Assembly: GCA_028752905.1 (NCBI GenBank)
Contig: JAQNBH010000013.1
Location: 13,822,316-13,886,315, forward strand
DNA length: 64,000 nt
Direction: 5' to 3'
DNA from: Cladorhizidae sp. MBARI D1340-BT2
Taxonomy: Eukaryota; Porifera; Demospongiae; Poecilosclerida; Cladorhizidae
A program made the position numbers and the translations under genes. The notes below the pieces were generated by a model. The model was not told the origin of the DNA. It searched no databases and saw only the letters and a list, made by a program, of their open reading frames with translations. Shown in pieces: positions 37,300 to 49,900 of the stretch (position 1 is the first letter of the stretch; every line of letters starts with the position of its first letter).

Positions 37300-37646
37300 T
37301 CAGCAACTATTCTGCCAAGCGATAGCAGAGCTTCACGGTCAACACGGCTCTGGCCAACGTAGTATGAGATGCCATAGCCTTCTTGATCACTGCTTTCATC
37401 CTCAGAAAGTCCAAAATCATCGCCCTAAACCTGAGAAATAACTTTATCCAAGGACAATCGAACGGCCATCTTCAATACGATTTAAATTCTGAATGGGTCC
37501 GACTTTTCAATATTACTACCCTAGTTACCGAACGTCTATTGCCTTTATATTCGGTACGATCGTAGGGGATAATTTTTGACCGATTTTTTATGTTGATAAA
37601 CAACTTTTTGTGTATATATATACGCTTGTGACAGTGAGTGGGTTAA
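37300..37646 (-). mobile_element. piggyBac relic C, 5' end and transposase N-terminus
   Basis: The outer end is TTAACCCACTCACTGTC at 37646 reading inward. A 5' leader leads to an ATG near 37470 on the - strand, followed by a frame with GDDFGLSEDESSDQEG, a typical acidic piggyBac N-terminus, running to the Merlin insertion. It continues on the far side of Merlin at 35305. Confidence 0.7.
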
Positions 37647-40600
37647 GTAGCTACTGTTGTTCTTGTTCGGCTGTTATTAGTATTAATTTAGTGTCACAGT
37701 GTGGTGTTGCGGCTGAACAGGCTCAACAATATCAATATATTAAAAAAATGTGAAGGACACCATCAGGACTAAGTAATGCAGGATCCTCTGTTGCTGCCAA
37801 TGGCGGAGCATGGGCTGCAACCACACTCACCTCTAGCACTGCCAAGTGCAGAATTCAACAATCTAGCTTTGTAGCTTTTCATCAATTCTTTGGTCCTAGC
37901 CTAGACCAATGCAACTGTTATTAATAGATAATGTTATACACATTTATATGCAAGTATTTGGGTAGCTTGCCAAGTTGTGTGCTTTTAGAAACTTTGTATA
38001 TAGCATTTCTGGACTTCCTTCTTTGGACCAAACCTAGACCATTGCATTGGCTGTAGTTTGCATGCAGCTATAGGTAGCTTTCTCGTGGTTATCAGTGCTT
38101 TTTTCTTATCAAATAAGTTGGTAGCTGTACAAAGTATAAACTGTTTAAGACTAGATTACCTGAGGGTGCTTCTCAGATATTATTTTGTGCTCTCACAAGT
38201 TATAAATCTCGAATGGTTTAGTTAGCTGCTTATGGACAAGTGAATTTTAAACCAGTTTTATTTTTATATACATCAAAAACAGTTTCAGTGAGCGGGAGAT
38301 ATAGCTACCATGAATGCTCCTACTACCAAGAACTAAATAATAAAATAATGAAATTAAAAAGGGAAACTCAACCACTGATAATATAATTGGCGAGCGCTCC
38401 CCTCACAGATGAATTGAATGGAAAACTTGACATTGCTGCGCATGGCGATGTATCTATGTATGTAATCACTGCATGCATAAAAAATAGAAACAGGACATCC
38501 ATTTTAAATAATGTAGGATTTATTAAATTGGGAATAGTACGTGAAAACAATCAATAGCAAATTCTTATTGGAGGAAAGAAAACTGGCTGAATAGATAAGT
38601 GGCACTGCTTATGCAGGATTTAGAACTGTGCTTATAAAGAAGTTAACATGAGTCAATTGGATTTACTCTGGAAGCCATAGGTATGAACATGCATTTGTAT
38701 TGATATCTGAAACAGCTATCTCAGAAATATGTACTTATACAGACAATTTTAGATCTTGGTAGACCGATTCATTTCACAGGGAATCCTTCCCATAACAAGC
38801 AGGTACACACTGTAGAGAGACGTGTTGTAGCTGGATAATAACTTGCATGAATACTGATAACGTTTTTTCCATTAGCTAGCTACTTTTTTATTTATTAACC
38901 ACCCACTACTTTTCCAGATTCGTTTGGCAAACCATCAAACCCATAGACATTAGAACAAGCAACAACTCAAATTAACAGACAAAAATAGGCCATTTCTAGC
39001 TAAGTCTGTGAGAGAGTTTATGAATTGTCTTACTATTATACCATAGCTCTATCTAGCAAGCTAGCTGGCCATACATAAAATACAAAAATTCCTGTCAAAA
39101 TCACCTATTTCTTACCATCATTGCTAGTGCTTGGTGTCAGAAGCTTCCTTAGGCACAGGTAAAGCTTCTACATTAATGTTTCTATAAGAGTTAATAATGG
39201 ATGGTGAAGTTTCATTGTGACTTAGTCACTCCACTCATCAACACATTCACTAAAATGGGAATCATCATCACTTACAGTTGGTTTTAAAACCGGTAATGAT
39301 CATCACAGGCTGTCAATATTGAGCTGGTACTCTTTGAAAACTGTAAAGAATATATTACTCTCATCTACTTCTCCATATTACAATCCAATCCAATGTCATC
39401 AGTAATTTACAGATCAGTGTATGCTTGGAGCTGGACGATTCTTAGAGCAATGTGATAAAAGTTTTTTTATTACACCTTTGCTCGCCACACAATTCATTCC
39501 TAGTAAATATGCTCAAGTGCAAATGGTGAGCTCAAGTTTTTCTTTGGTGCTGTTGGCAGTTACACATGACAACATGCTCCAGATTTTAGGGTGGAAATAG
39601 GGAAACCTAGTCTGCGTATTGATCAGTTTTAGCAGGTTTTGATAGCTTGCACCATTATATTATTTTTTGACTGAAAATCCTCCCTTAATTCATTCTTCTC
39701 AAAATCTTAGATCCACCCTGGAGTATATAGAGAACCGGTCATCGATTTGTATAGTTAGGAATGTTGTAATGAGCACATTAGCAGCAGCATCCAATGTTGT
39801 TGTTTTTCCCTGAGAATTTTTTCATCACTCTTTCCATTCAAAGAAAAGCACATGTCTAGGAATAAACTGTGGGGGAGATTTTCCAAAATAACTAGAGAGA
39901 GCGACGCCCTAACCATAAACACTAAGAAGCTGGATGATTGGCCAGAACAAGAAGTATTTTATCGAAGCCATCATCGATGTGCTTAAAAATAGTTTGTTGC
40001 TACTGTAGAGATGTTAAACTATGAATGTAGGATAATTTGTTACAGATTCAGGGTGTCTTGAATGTCTGGATCATCAGAGTTTTTACTAAATTCAAATTTT
40101 TATATTTTAATAGCTTACTTATTTTCTCTAAGCTCTGAAAATAAGGATAGATTAAGTGTTAAATTTATAACCCCCCCCCAAATATATTATTGTGCAGCTT
40201 GAGGGGGAGAAGAAGAAGAAGAGATACTTGTTTGAGAGCTGGAGGTAGACGTATCCTTCTTAAGTTGTTGCACTTCAGTTGCTAGCATTGCAGCTGATGC
40301 TTCCACCAGGGAAGGGGGTCAACAGAGAGGACAGTTGAAAGTATAGGGAGAATTAGGCGAATCTTGCCTTGTTAAGGCCTGTGCGACCGCACCCCAGGTG
40401 CTTTTAACACACACTCAGCGGGCCTCCAGAGTAATTTACGCTCTCGCTCTTTGGTCCCCCAGAAACTGACCTCTCTGCTGAGGGACCCTTTGAGCTATTC
40501 ACCTCAGGCAAGGCTCCTCGTATCCACGTCGCTAGCTAGTCCTTCCCCGATTAAGTTGGCGTGGCTGACCAATGTTGCAGCTAATGCTGACTACATTCCT

Positions 40601-40900
40601 TGTATTGTGCACAAATAGTGTGTTTCCTATTATCAAATTCTCAGCTCCTACGGTAGGCGCAGGAGATATAATATGCTCGAACTCTCAGAATTCTAGGTAA
40701 GGTAAATTTCCTGTTTCTCATCTAGGAAGTAATTAATGCGCGAGGTCGGGCGCTAAAAAACATAGTCCGTGTGTTTTAAAAGTCTCTGCTTGAAAAATAA
40801 ATGCTCGAAATAGTATTTTATCTTTGAGTGGAAGTTTTGATAAAGTTGTGAGGGAGGTAGATGAGAAACTGGAAATTAATCTGCTGTGGCTTTAAGAGCT
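37647..40900. other. Intergenic, upstream of gene 2
   Basis: No convincing gene. On the - strand at about 40185-40330 an open stretch ends in a Ser-rich tail (SSSQTSISSSSSPPQAAQ, stop) with a NCPLC string upstream, but a stop interrupts it and no family is recognised. A GC-richer patch at 40370-40560 is also unexplained. The last 160 bp before 40901 should hold gene 2's promoter, but no clear core element was found. Confidence 0.4.
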
Positions 40901-40964
40901 ATGGACGGAGTGAATTGGGTGTGTTCTCTACTGTGCCTGCCATTACTATTCAGCACATTTTCAG
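40901..40964 (+). CDS. Gene 2 exon 1: signal peptide
   Basis: 64 nt encoding MDGVNWVCSLLCLPLLFSTFS, phase 1 out at TCAG|gtatgg. Strong similarity to gene 1 exon 1 (VNWVC-LLCLP) fixes the start. Confidence 0.8.
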
Positions 40965-43900
40965 GTATGGATATATATTATTTAATTATTAGGAAAGAAT
41001 ATTCATTTCAAGCCTGCAGGATAGCTAGTTGGCCATTGTGAACCCCTTCCATAGCAACCATTCCCTTTTGGTGAGGATCAGTTACTGTAGATTTGGTGTC
41101 TCCCAAAAAATTAGTTCCTCCTGGAATGTATGTGTAACATAAAGAAGGTAATAAGTGCCCTCAACATAGCAAGTGGCCACTTTGGTCTATATAGCCAGAA
41201 AGTGCCATCAAGACATCATAAATATTTGTGGCTTTAAAATTCCCTCAAAACACGAATTTTCAGTTGACATGACAAAATTACAATGACCTCAATGATCAAC
41301 TTAAAATTCACTCTCGCGACATTCCAACTGGATGCTCTAGTCATTTAATATCATGTTCAATTCATTTATCTACTCTCTTTTTTAAATATATTTGTTTGCA
41401 AAGTTTTCAGTAATTATTTTTAATAAAAGTCCCCATAATTTGGTTGATTTTATCCAAATCATATATATACAGTAAGTCAGAGGGATAAAAATGTACAGAT
41501 TTGGATAAAGCTGAAGTCAAATGCTGTGAAAAAAATCAAGAGCAATAGTTATAGTAGCATCACCACCTATGGATCAACCAGAAAGTGCTTGCTTAACTAG
41601 TTTAAACATGGTAACTTTATTGCATGATGCCAGGTGGTGTACAATTGCATCATTTGTGCTAGGTGTAAGTATCCTCTCCTTGAAGCAAAAGGTTAAGCAA
41701 CCCCCTAATAAATGGTCCCTCGACCCATGACAATTTGTAGCCATCCATTAATAGCCCTTATCCATCACTAGGGGGTTGTGATTGAAGTTTTAAGTTTTAT
41801 ATGCCCCCTTCTGCCCTCCCCCTACCCCTAGTTTCGATCTGAAGGAAAACAAAAGTAGGACTGGGGGGGGGGGGAGTAGGGAGCAGAGTAGTTTGTGTTA
41901 GCAGAGGTGATGGTAAAACGTAGAGAGTGAGGCCATGAAAGAATGATATTGATGCTTGTATGAGGACAGAGTCAGTTTGTCTATTCCAAGACAGAGAAAA
42001 GTTCAGGTTGGTATGGAGGGAGTTGCAAATACAGTTTTGAAAATATATAATCATCTTCTTTCACCCCTCCTTATATGGTTTACTTTTGTCCTATTAGTGT
42101 GGCTTTGGAACTGGTTCACAATCAAAACAATTTTGTAGCAATGAATTTAAGAATTGTCGCTTACATATATAGTCTTCTGCACAATGAACTGTGGCACTCA
42201 CAATATTGCATCACCAGGAAATTGCTTATAGTACAACATTGGATCATTTTCCTAAGCAAAGAAGTCAGCAGTAACAATATAATCACAAATGCTCATCGTA
42301 TCCTGGAAAAGAAATGCTTCCACTTATCAGATGCAGAAGCTGCATCTTACAATCCATCGGGACAAGGGTCAAAGCTAATTCAGTTGCACTAATGAAGCAA
42401 TATCTCTGTATGAAGCTATTTACTATTCAAACACCAATGCGAAGGGTAACTGCCATCACTCAGATTGTCACAGAGTCTTTTGATCAACTTTACCTTCCCT
42501 TGGGATGTTGCTTCCACTCTCTGTTATCTGAAAAATAAAAAATTAAAAAGGAACCCATGGCCACTTGCAATAACTCAATAACTTCTTAATCAAACCTGTG
42601 CACCATGAGCTCCATCTAGAGTTTGCAGCATAGAGTTAGCAATGAGTAATGGCCAATTTTAACGGAGGGGATCATGTATGATGTAGTGTTCAGATGCGTG
42701 GGAGGGGAATGGAAATTGTGACTTGAAATTACTGTTCATACGAAGTGGTCATGTGGAGCTGCCATCAAAAACTATCTTACAATGTGAAAGGAGTAATTGG
42801 TATTGCTTGTGTTAATATGGTGATACAAGAAAGTGAGAGACTGATTTAGAATGGTGTATACTACATTACGTACATACTAATTATTCCAAAGTGGTGTCAG
42901 AACAAACAAGTTAGTGTTCTAGTATTCTCAACCCTTTTGTCTTCCTAAAATCTATGTAAGGGGTTAGCTACATGAAACTAATAATTATCATGTTTTCATC
43001 CTGTAGAGTTCGTAATATAGTGGGATTAGTGTTTAGACATGGTACAAAAATTAGGAGTTGTTATGCCAGGAGGGGATCTCCAGCTACAGTCTGCCAAACT
43101 GCTTCAGCCATAGGATGTAACTCACCAGCAATATCTTGAACTGGATAGATCACAAGAGTGAGCAGCAGTTGGTCTAGTACACGTTCTTAAAGAGTAGCTT
43201 CTGCAAGAGCTGATCCACTTTGAAACAAGCACTTCAGAGACCATAACCAAGACAACACAAAATGACAACGAAATAAGTGACTAAACATTAATCACCAGGC
43301 AGCTAAACAACCAGATTGTATGGTAGCTAAGTTATTTACCTCTTGAAAACCAACTGATAACTACACCCACAGTACTCAGCTAATAATGTGGGGCTTGAGT
43401 GGATGTATGATGTTGATTTTCATGAACTCATCAGTAACAAGGTTTAATGAAACTCCTTTCCTTGTCTTTCATAGCAAAGCCAGAAATTTTAGGATAAGTG
43501 TAAAAACTATAATTAAGAGATGGCCAAAATAGAGCATTGGAAGATAAAGGGTTACTCTCTATATATAGTAATTGCATTGTTCTAGGATAAGAAAATAGTG
43601 AGTGGTCACCTCCCTCATCCTTGTCTCCATCCCTCATTGCACAATGCAAACATGGAATTATGCATTTCTTGCACTCTTTTGGCTTTGAGCATGTGTATAT
43701 TGTAGGTCTGTCTGTTATTGTTCATACAAGTAATGGCATGAATGAAGGCCATTATTAGCTGAACAAGGGATTGTCCATGTAGGAAATCTTTTCTTTTATA
43801 CAACTTGGTTCATAAATCCTTACCTGCATACAAAGTACACAATACATGTCCTGGAATATGACTTAGTCTTGCACTCAGACCCATAAAAAATTCTAGTGCA

Positions 43901-46900
43901 TCTCTAAGAAACTTATAAAAGCTGGTTTTACTTCATTCCAATATCGATGTAACAATTTATACTACGATAGTTGTTCACCATCGAAGAGAAGCTGGTTTCC
44001 CACTTCAGACGTAACCCATCATAATGCATACTGTTTTAATTGTGTTCATCCAAAACATTATTCTACATTTTCCAATGGGCAAAAGTGTGTTAAGTATATT
44101 TGTGTCTATATTCAGGACCATCACATTATGATTATCTGTATCATTATCACCATTGTTAAGTCAGCATTTTATTGTCATTTATTATCATTATCACCATCTT
44201 CATCAAATTCAAGATTTGAGATTCAACAAAGATAAATGGATATAATTAGACTTGTTTTGAATTCGTCATTACATAATAATATGACAATACTTTTTCTGAA
44301 TATCTTTACATAGAATCTTGCACAAATGACACTACTGAACCACTGATATCCGGCAGTAGGTACAGAGTGGAAGACTGGTTCTTTAAAGCGAATTCTGTGG
44401 ATAGGTATTACACTCCTGAGCAGGCAAGGGTGGAAGGAGAATCATGGTGTTCTTCCGATTCTCTCACTGCATCATCGGAACATCCCTGGCTGCAGGTCAC
44501 CTTCACAAAGGAATTTAATATTTCCATCATTCAAACTGGTGGTTATGATGGTTTTATTAATTATTACATGACCAGTTTTCAAGTCCACATTGGCAACGGT
44601 ACAGAGGGAAGTCTTCGTCCATTGACAAGATCTGATGATTCCACTCAACCTCTAGTAAGATAATAATAATTATATTAATTTAGTTTTTTGACACTATAGA
44701 AACTTTTTAATTGTGGAAATTATAGGTTAAAAAGTCATATCCAACAAGGGGATTCATCATACAGCTCATACACAAAATTTACACCAATGTTTAAGTTCAA
44801 CCAGCTCTAAAGAGTGATTTCCAGGAGACATGAAAAATATCTCTTATGCATCTCTAGTTACTTAGCCAAAACTTTGAAAAAGTAGCTTCTGTTTCTTTCC
44901 AATATACAGTTGTAAGACTTTGTATAATGATAGTTGTTCACCATCTTAAAAAGTCACTTTGGGTATAGCATAATTATGCATAGTACTAGGGTCATTCATC
45001 CACATTTTCCAATTGGCAAACTATATTAAGGACTACCACTGTTTCTTCAGAATCAATATCCAAATGCTCCAACTAATTTCTAACATTTGTGCTATACTCG
45101 AAATATTAACGACAATTTTTTTTTTAACCTAAAGATAATTTCACTTTAACAATGACAACAAAAACCAGCATTATAGGATGCAGACCCTGCTCTTTGTCAT
45201 TTAAAAACTTGTTGACGGCTTACTAAGTTTGGTAATAGTCTCCATGCCATGACCTTGACATACAAAATATAATGAGTTGTTCCTTGGTATATACATACTT
45301 AAATTAATATGTTTGTCAACTTTGGTAAAGAACATCTAGTCATTATTATTCACATAACACCTAATTTGTGATCTTTACTTTTGATGGTAACCTTTCAAAA
45401 TGATTGTACCTACCAGGTTTGGTCAAGATCAGTAAGGCCATTGTTAAGAGCCATGTTCACACAATGCCTAATTGGTGGTCTTGACCATGATCTTTGACAG
45501 CAACCTTTGTTCCTTTGTATAATCTGCCATCACGATTAAAAGATCCACCCAGCTGTTTACGGGTTCTTTGATTTTATCTAATACACGCATATACACACAC
45601 ACATACACAAAAGCAAACAGGGATGAAAATAGTTCTTGCCACACATTGTTGTGGGTGGGGTATTGATAACTTGCATAAATATTATCGTATTATATCTAAA
45701 AAGGTGTTCAGACGTACGGGGACATATTTTACTGAGGATACAGTGCTACCATCACCAGTCATCACTCGAGTTCTACGCATAGTGGCAGTTGATTGGATTC
45801 CTCAGAATCAAGTGTGTCTGAGACTAGAGGCACTTGGGTGCCTACCATCCCCAGGTATGTGGCATTTGTACAGTCACCCATATTCTCAATGAACTCTCAG
45901 TTGACATAATAACATTATAATCACCTTCTCAATAATCAACTTCTTCACTCGACGTTTCGACTAGATGCTCTAGCCTGTAGACACTGATTGGGCAATTGTC
46001 TCATCTATTCGAGGTAACGGATACATATCGAAAAGGGTGAATCTGTTGATTGTTTGATCTGTTGATTGTTTGAGAGTAGAGTCAACAGTTTACTTAGGAC
46101 AAGGGTGCCTTGATGACCACCAATTGAGCTCTCCATGGTGAAGTACTTTTTTCTATGATCCCTTCTTCCACAAGTTTCATTCTTTCTTTCTCAATAAACT
46201 TCTTTCTTTTCTAGAAGACACTGATGGATGTGACTAGATTGATTGATGCTATTCTGAATACTACAATATTTCTGTACCATACACAATTCCAGTGGCATGA
46301 CAGCAGAAAGTTCAGTAGATGTGTAGACAGGTCTCAAGAAGTTGGGACTCCATGGTGGTAAAGTATGTTAGTGACCACTCAAAAAATATGCAGATCAGGC
46401 AGTGACACTAGTTAGCCTCAAGAACAAGGGTTAGGATTCAACATCAACTGGTGCAGGTAGATCCAAGACTCTTGTTTCAGAGACTTTGTAACAGCTGGAG
46501 ACTATGCAGATGAAGTTCCACATCTCTTCAAGTTTAAACTATGTAGCTAACCTAATTTTTGAGTCTTCCCACCTCCCTCTGCAAGATAATAAGTCTGTCC
46601 AAGCAGATGCCCTCTGGAAAGTGACCAGGAATTAGTTCTCTGTACCAACAGGCATTATGCCTGTATTGGATGTAGTCCATTCCGGCATCACATACCATGG
46701 TCCTATCATATAACATACCATGGTCCTATCATATAACATATGACAGCCTATGTCAACTCTATGTAGATTATCTCTCAAACAATTATGGGAAACCTACAGT
46801 TGTTATTGATAGCTATCAGGATTTCCCTTCTAAAGGGTGCTGTCCACCTTAGCCAATCAAGGACACGTAAAGGTGTTACTCTGAACTATACTAGAGTCAT

Positions 46901-49900
46901 GGTTCTGAAAGGTGAATTTCTAGCAAACAAGATCAACAAACAACTGTTCTTAGTAAAAAGTTGAAGCAGGCTGGATCTGTGACTATTCATGCTCAACAAT
47001 ATGCAGATCTGCATTGTCAGAACATCTGCTCAAATGAATGACACCATTCTTGTGGTAGATCGCCCAGACCTTCTGACCCTGCTCATCTATTATTTTAACC
47101 TGCAAGCAAAACAAATATTTTTTCCCCCTAAATCTGAGCCAATTCCAATAAGAACAGAGTATGGCATATTATGCAACTGAAGCTTGATCTTGAAGGGCAT
47201 GTGTGTGACCATATCCTATTTATCCATTCCATACTTTCCTGTGACATTATATTATCACAAGTACATAGGATGGCAAAGGAGTTGCTTTGAAGAAAATGAA
47301 AAATGCCATCATTCTCACCATCAGGCACAAGTATTCAATATTTCATGACCCAGTAATAAGTAACGACTTATTACTGCTGGAGAGAAAGACTCTATTAGTC
47401 TGCATAGTGGAGATTCATCAGACAGTCTTGACTCACTAAGATACAAGAAATTTTGTGACAAAGTGTCCACCAACACATCATTTGTTAAACCGCAAACATT
47501 GCCAACAACTTTATCTGCAGGAAACTATCACAGCCTAAGAGTGTTCTATCACATACAAGAATGGACGAACATGTTATGCTAATTACCCTAGATCATACCT
47601 TGACCTTGGTGTTGATGAATATGGAATATTCCTTTCGTGATAATGTCCTCTGTAATTAATAATTATTCATGATGAGACTTGTTTAAGACACAGTTAAGAG
47701 TGGATAGTTGATGATCTGGTTCCAAGTGATTGGGATTGGCATCTTACTGATGAGATGTATTTTCCATATAGCCAGATCAAGCAGCAGCTCCATACTCATT
47801 GCTTGAGGTTATCAAATGTTGCTGCAAAAGTAACTGCACTAGTAGGTGCTGTACATATTAAAAACATATTGACTTGCTCACCTGCCTGTGGTGAATGTCG
47901 ATGAACTTGTTATAATAATTACTCTAGACCAGACCTTAACCTTGGTGTTGATGAATATGATCATGAAGAAATATTCCTTTCATGATAGTGTCCACCGTAG
48001 CTAATGATTATTCATGATGAGATTTGTTTATGACACAGTTAAGAGTCAGACTTAACACTTATTCAACCAAGGAATGAGACTCCATTTACTATATTTTTAC
48101 GTTAATGATTTACCAAATAAAGTTTGTTATCACATTAAACAGTATTACAAAATTGATATGTAATAAATGTTAAATCCAACCAAATATGCGGCTAATTAGT
48201 CCTCAAATTGGCAGCAATATTCAATTTATGCTATGTAGGATAATTATTATAGTCTTGATAATTAGGCTTTTTTTATAATAGTAAAAAAAATATGTCAACT
48301 GGGACCATGGTTATGGCAAAATTTATGTGAATGGTTTTGAAATTGACAACCTTATTAGATTTGCAGATTTAGCATCTTCCACAAAATGGATTTTCTTGAC
48401 TTTTTTATGTCATCATTCTGGGGACCTTGTAGGAATAAATTGTATTTTTGTTGCAATTTCTTTCATGTTGACTCCAAAATTGAAGTAGTTTTCCTGGACT
48501 ATAACAAGATGTGCCCTCGCATGGTGAATAACTGCTTATTTGGTTTGAAATAAATATGAATCTGTCTTTACGAATGTAACTTTGGCATTGGTATCCCTGT
48601 AAATAACATTTTACTATTATCACATAGAAAGGGTTACCATATCTATTGTCACATGCATGTGATGGAACTATAGAATACAAATTACTTTTGGGGGGGATGC
48701 TTCAATTTGCCACAATGAGCTATACACAAACCGTCTCCATCCATTTGTGATCCTAAGAAAACTAACAGACATCCAAACATGTTTTTAGATATCGATCATG
48801 ATGGATTTGCCTTTCTATTGCAGCCATTTTATTGAGCATTATCTATTACTCATTGTACAACAACAATCTGATTATTATTACTACTGTAAATATAGCAATA
48901 ACATAAACAACAGCAGATCTACAACAACAACAACAACAATAACAACAAAGTATTAAAATCTTCTGTGATTATATTCAATTCCCACAATAACCACAGAACC
49001 GAACACTGAAGCGTCAACCTATTCCACGCAGGAGACAACACACATTGAAGAAATATCAGAAGAATCCTCCGGTACCATGCAGAAAACTATACTTGGGTTT
49101 CCTCGAGGTAGAGTGATTCTGGTGGGTGGAGTAGTAGGACGGAGTTTGTGCCTCCTGGTGTTTGCACTGTTGTTGATCGTCATTGTGGTGGTAGCCATTG
49201 TTATTTTCAAAAGGAGAAGGTATGTATGTAATGATAAAGAATGTAATTTTACGATCTCAATCATTTAAAAGTAGCTATTGTGATTCTACTAATGATCAAC
49301 ATTTGGAGCCACGGCATGAGGGTTCATTACCACTTTCATTTTTCTATATTCATTTGACCCAATTTTTTTAAAATGGCAGATTGACTAAAAATTAAAGGCC
49401 ATACATATCTCAGCTAAATCTCACATTCGCAACTTTTCAGAAAATTTAGATTTCAAGCAACCTTCAAGCCTCTGCTAAGGTAATGAACAGGCAGACTAAA
49501 ATGAACAGGCAGACTAAAAAACCTTTTTAACCTTCATCACTGGTGGAAAATAATAAAGCATGGCGTATGTGAAAATATGTCGCAATTGTTCAGAATTCCC
49601 AGCAAATCATGCCTTATCACATACCATTCAACAGTGTGGTTGATATTTGTTATCATAAAAATGAACCACAAAACTACAAGCAGCTAAATCACATTCAAAC
49701 TTCTTTTGGTGTGTTTAGTCATTGAAATAACAAGATAAACAATGTCTCTTAGACTTAGGCTGGGACCACTGCAGCAATAGGAGGGCTAGCAACATTAGAA
49801 AGGGTAACTAAAGTTCTGTCAACTACTGAATCCAATGATTCATGCATCAAATCTAAACTTAAAAATAAATTGTTCAGTTTTTGGGCAGACTACCAAGCGA

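Noticed and set aside
40185..40330. hAT transposase or host terminal exon on the - strand
   Set aside because: A DPLPWWK-like string is followed by sequence that does not match hAT, and the alternative Ser-rich frame has a stop; too weak to call.
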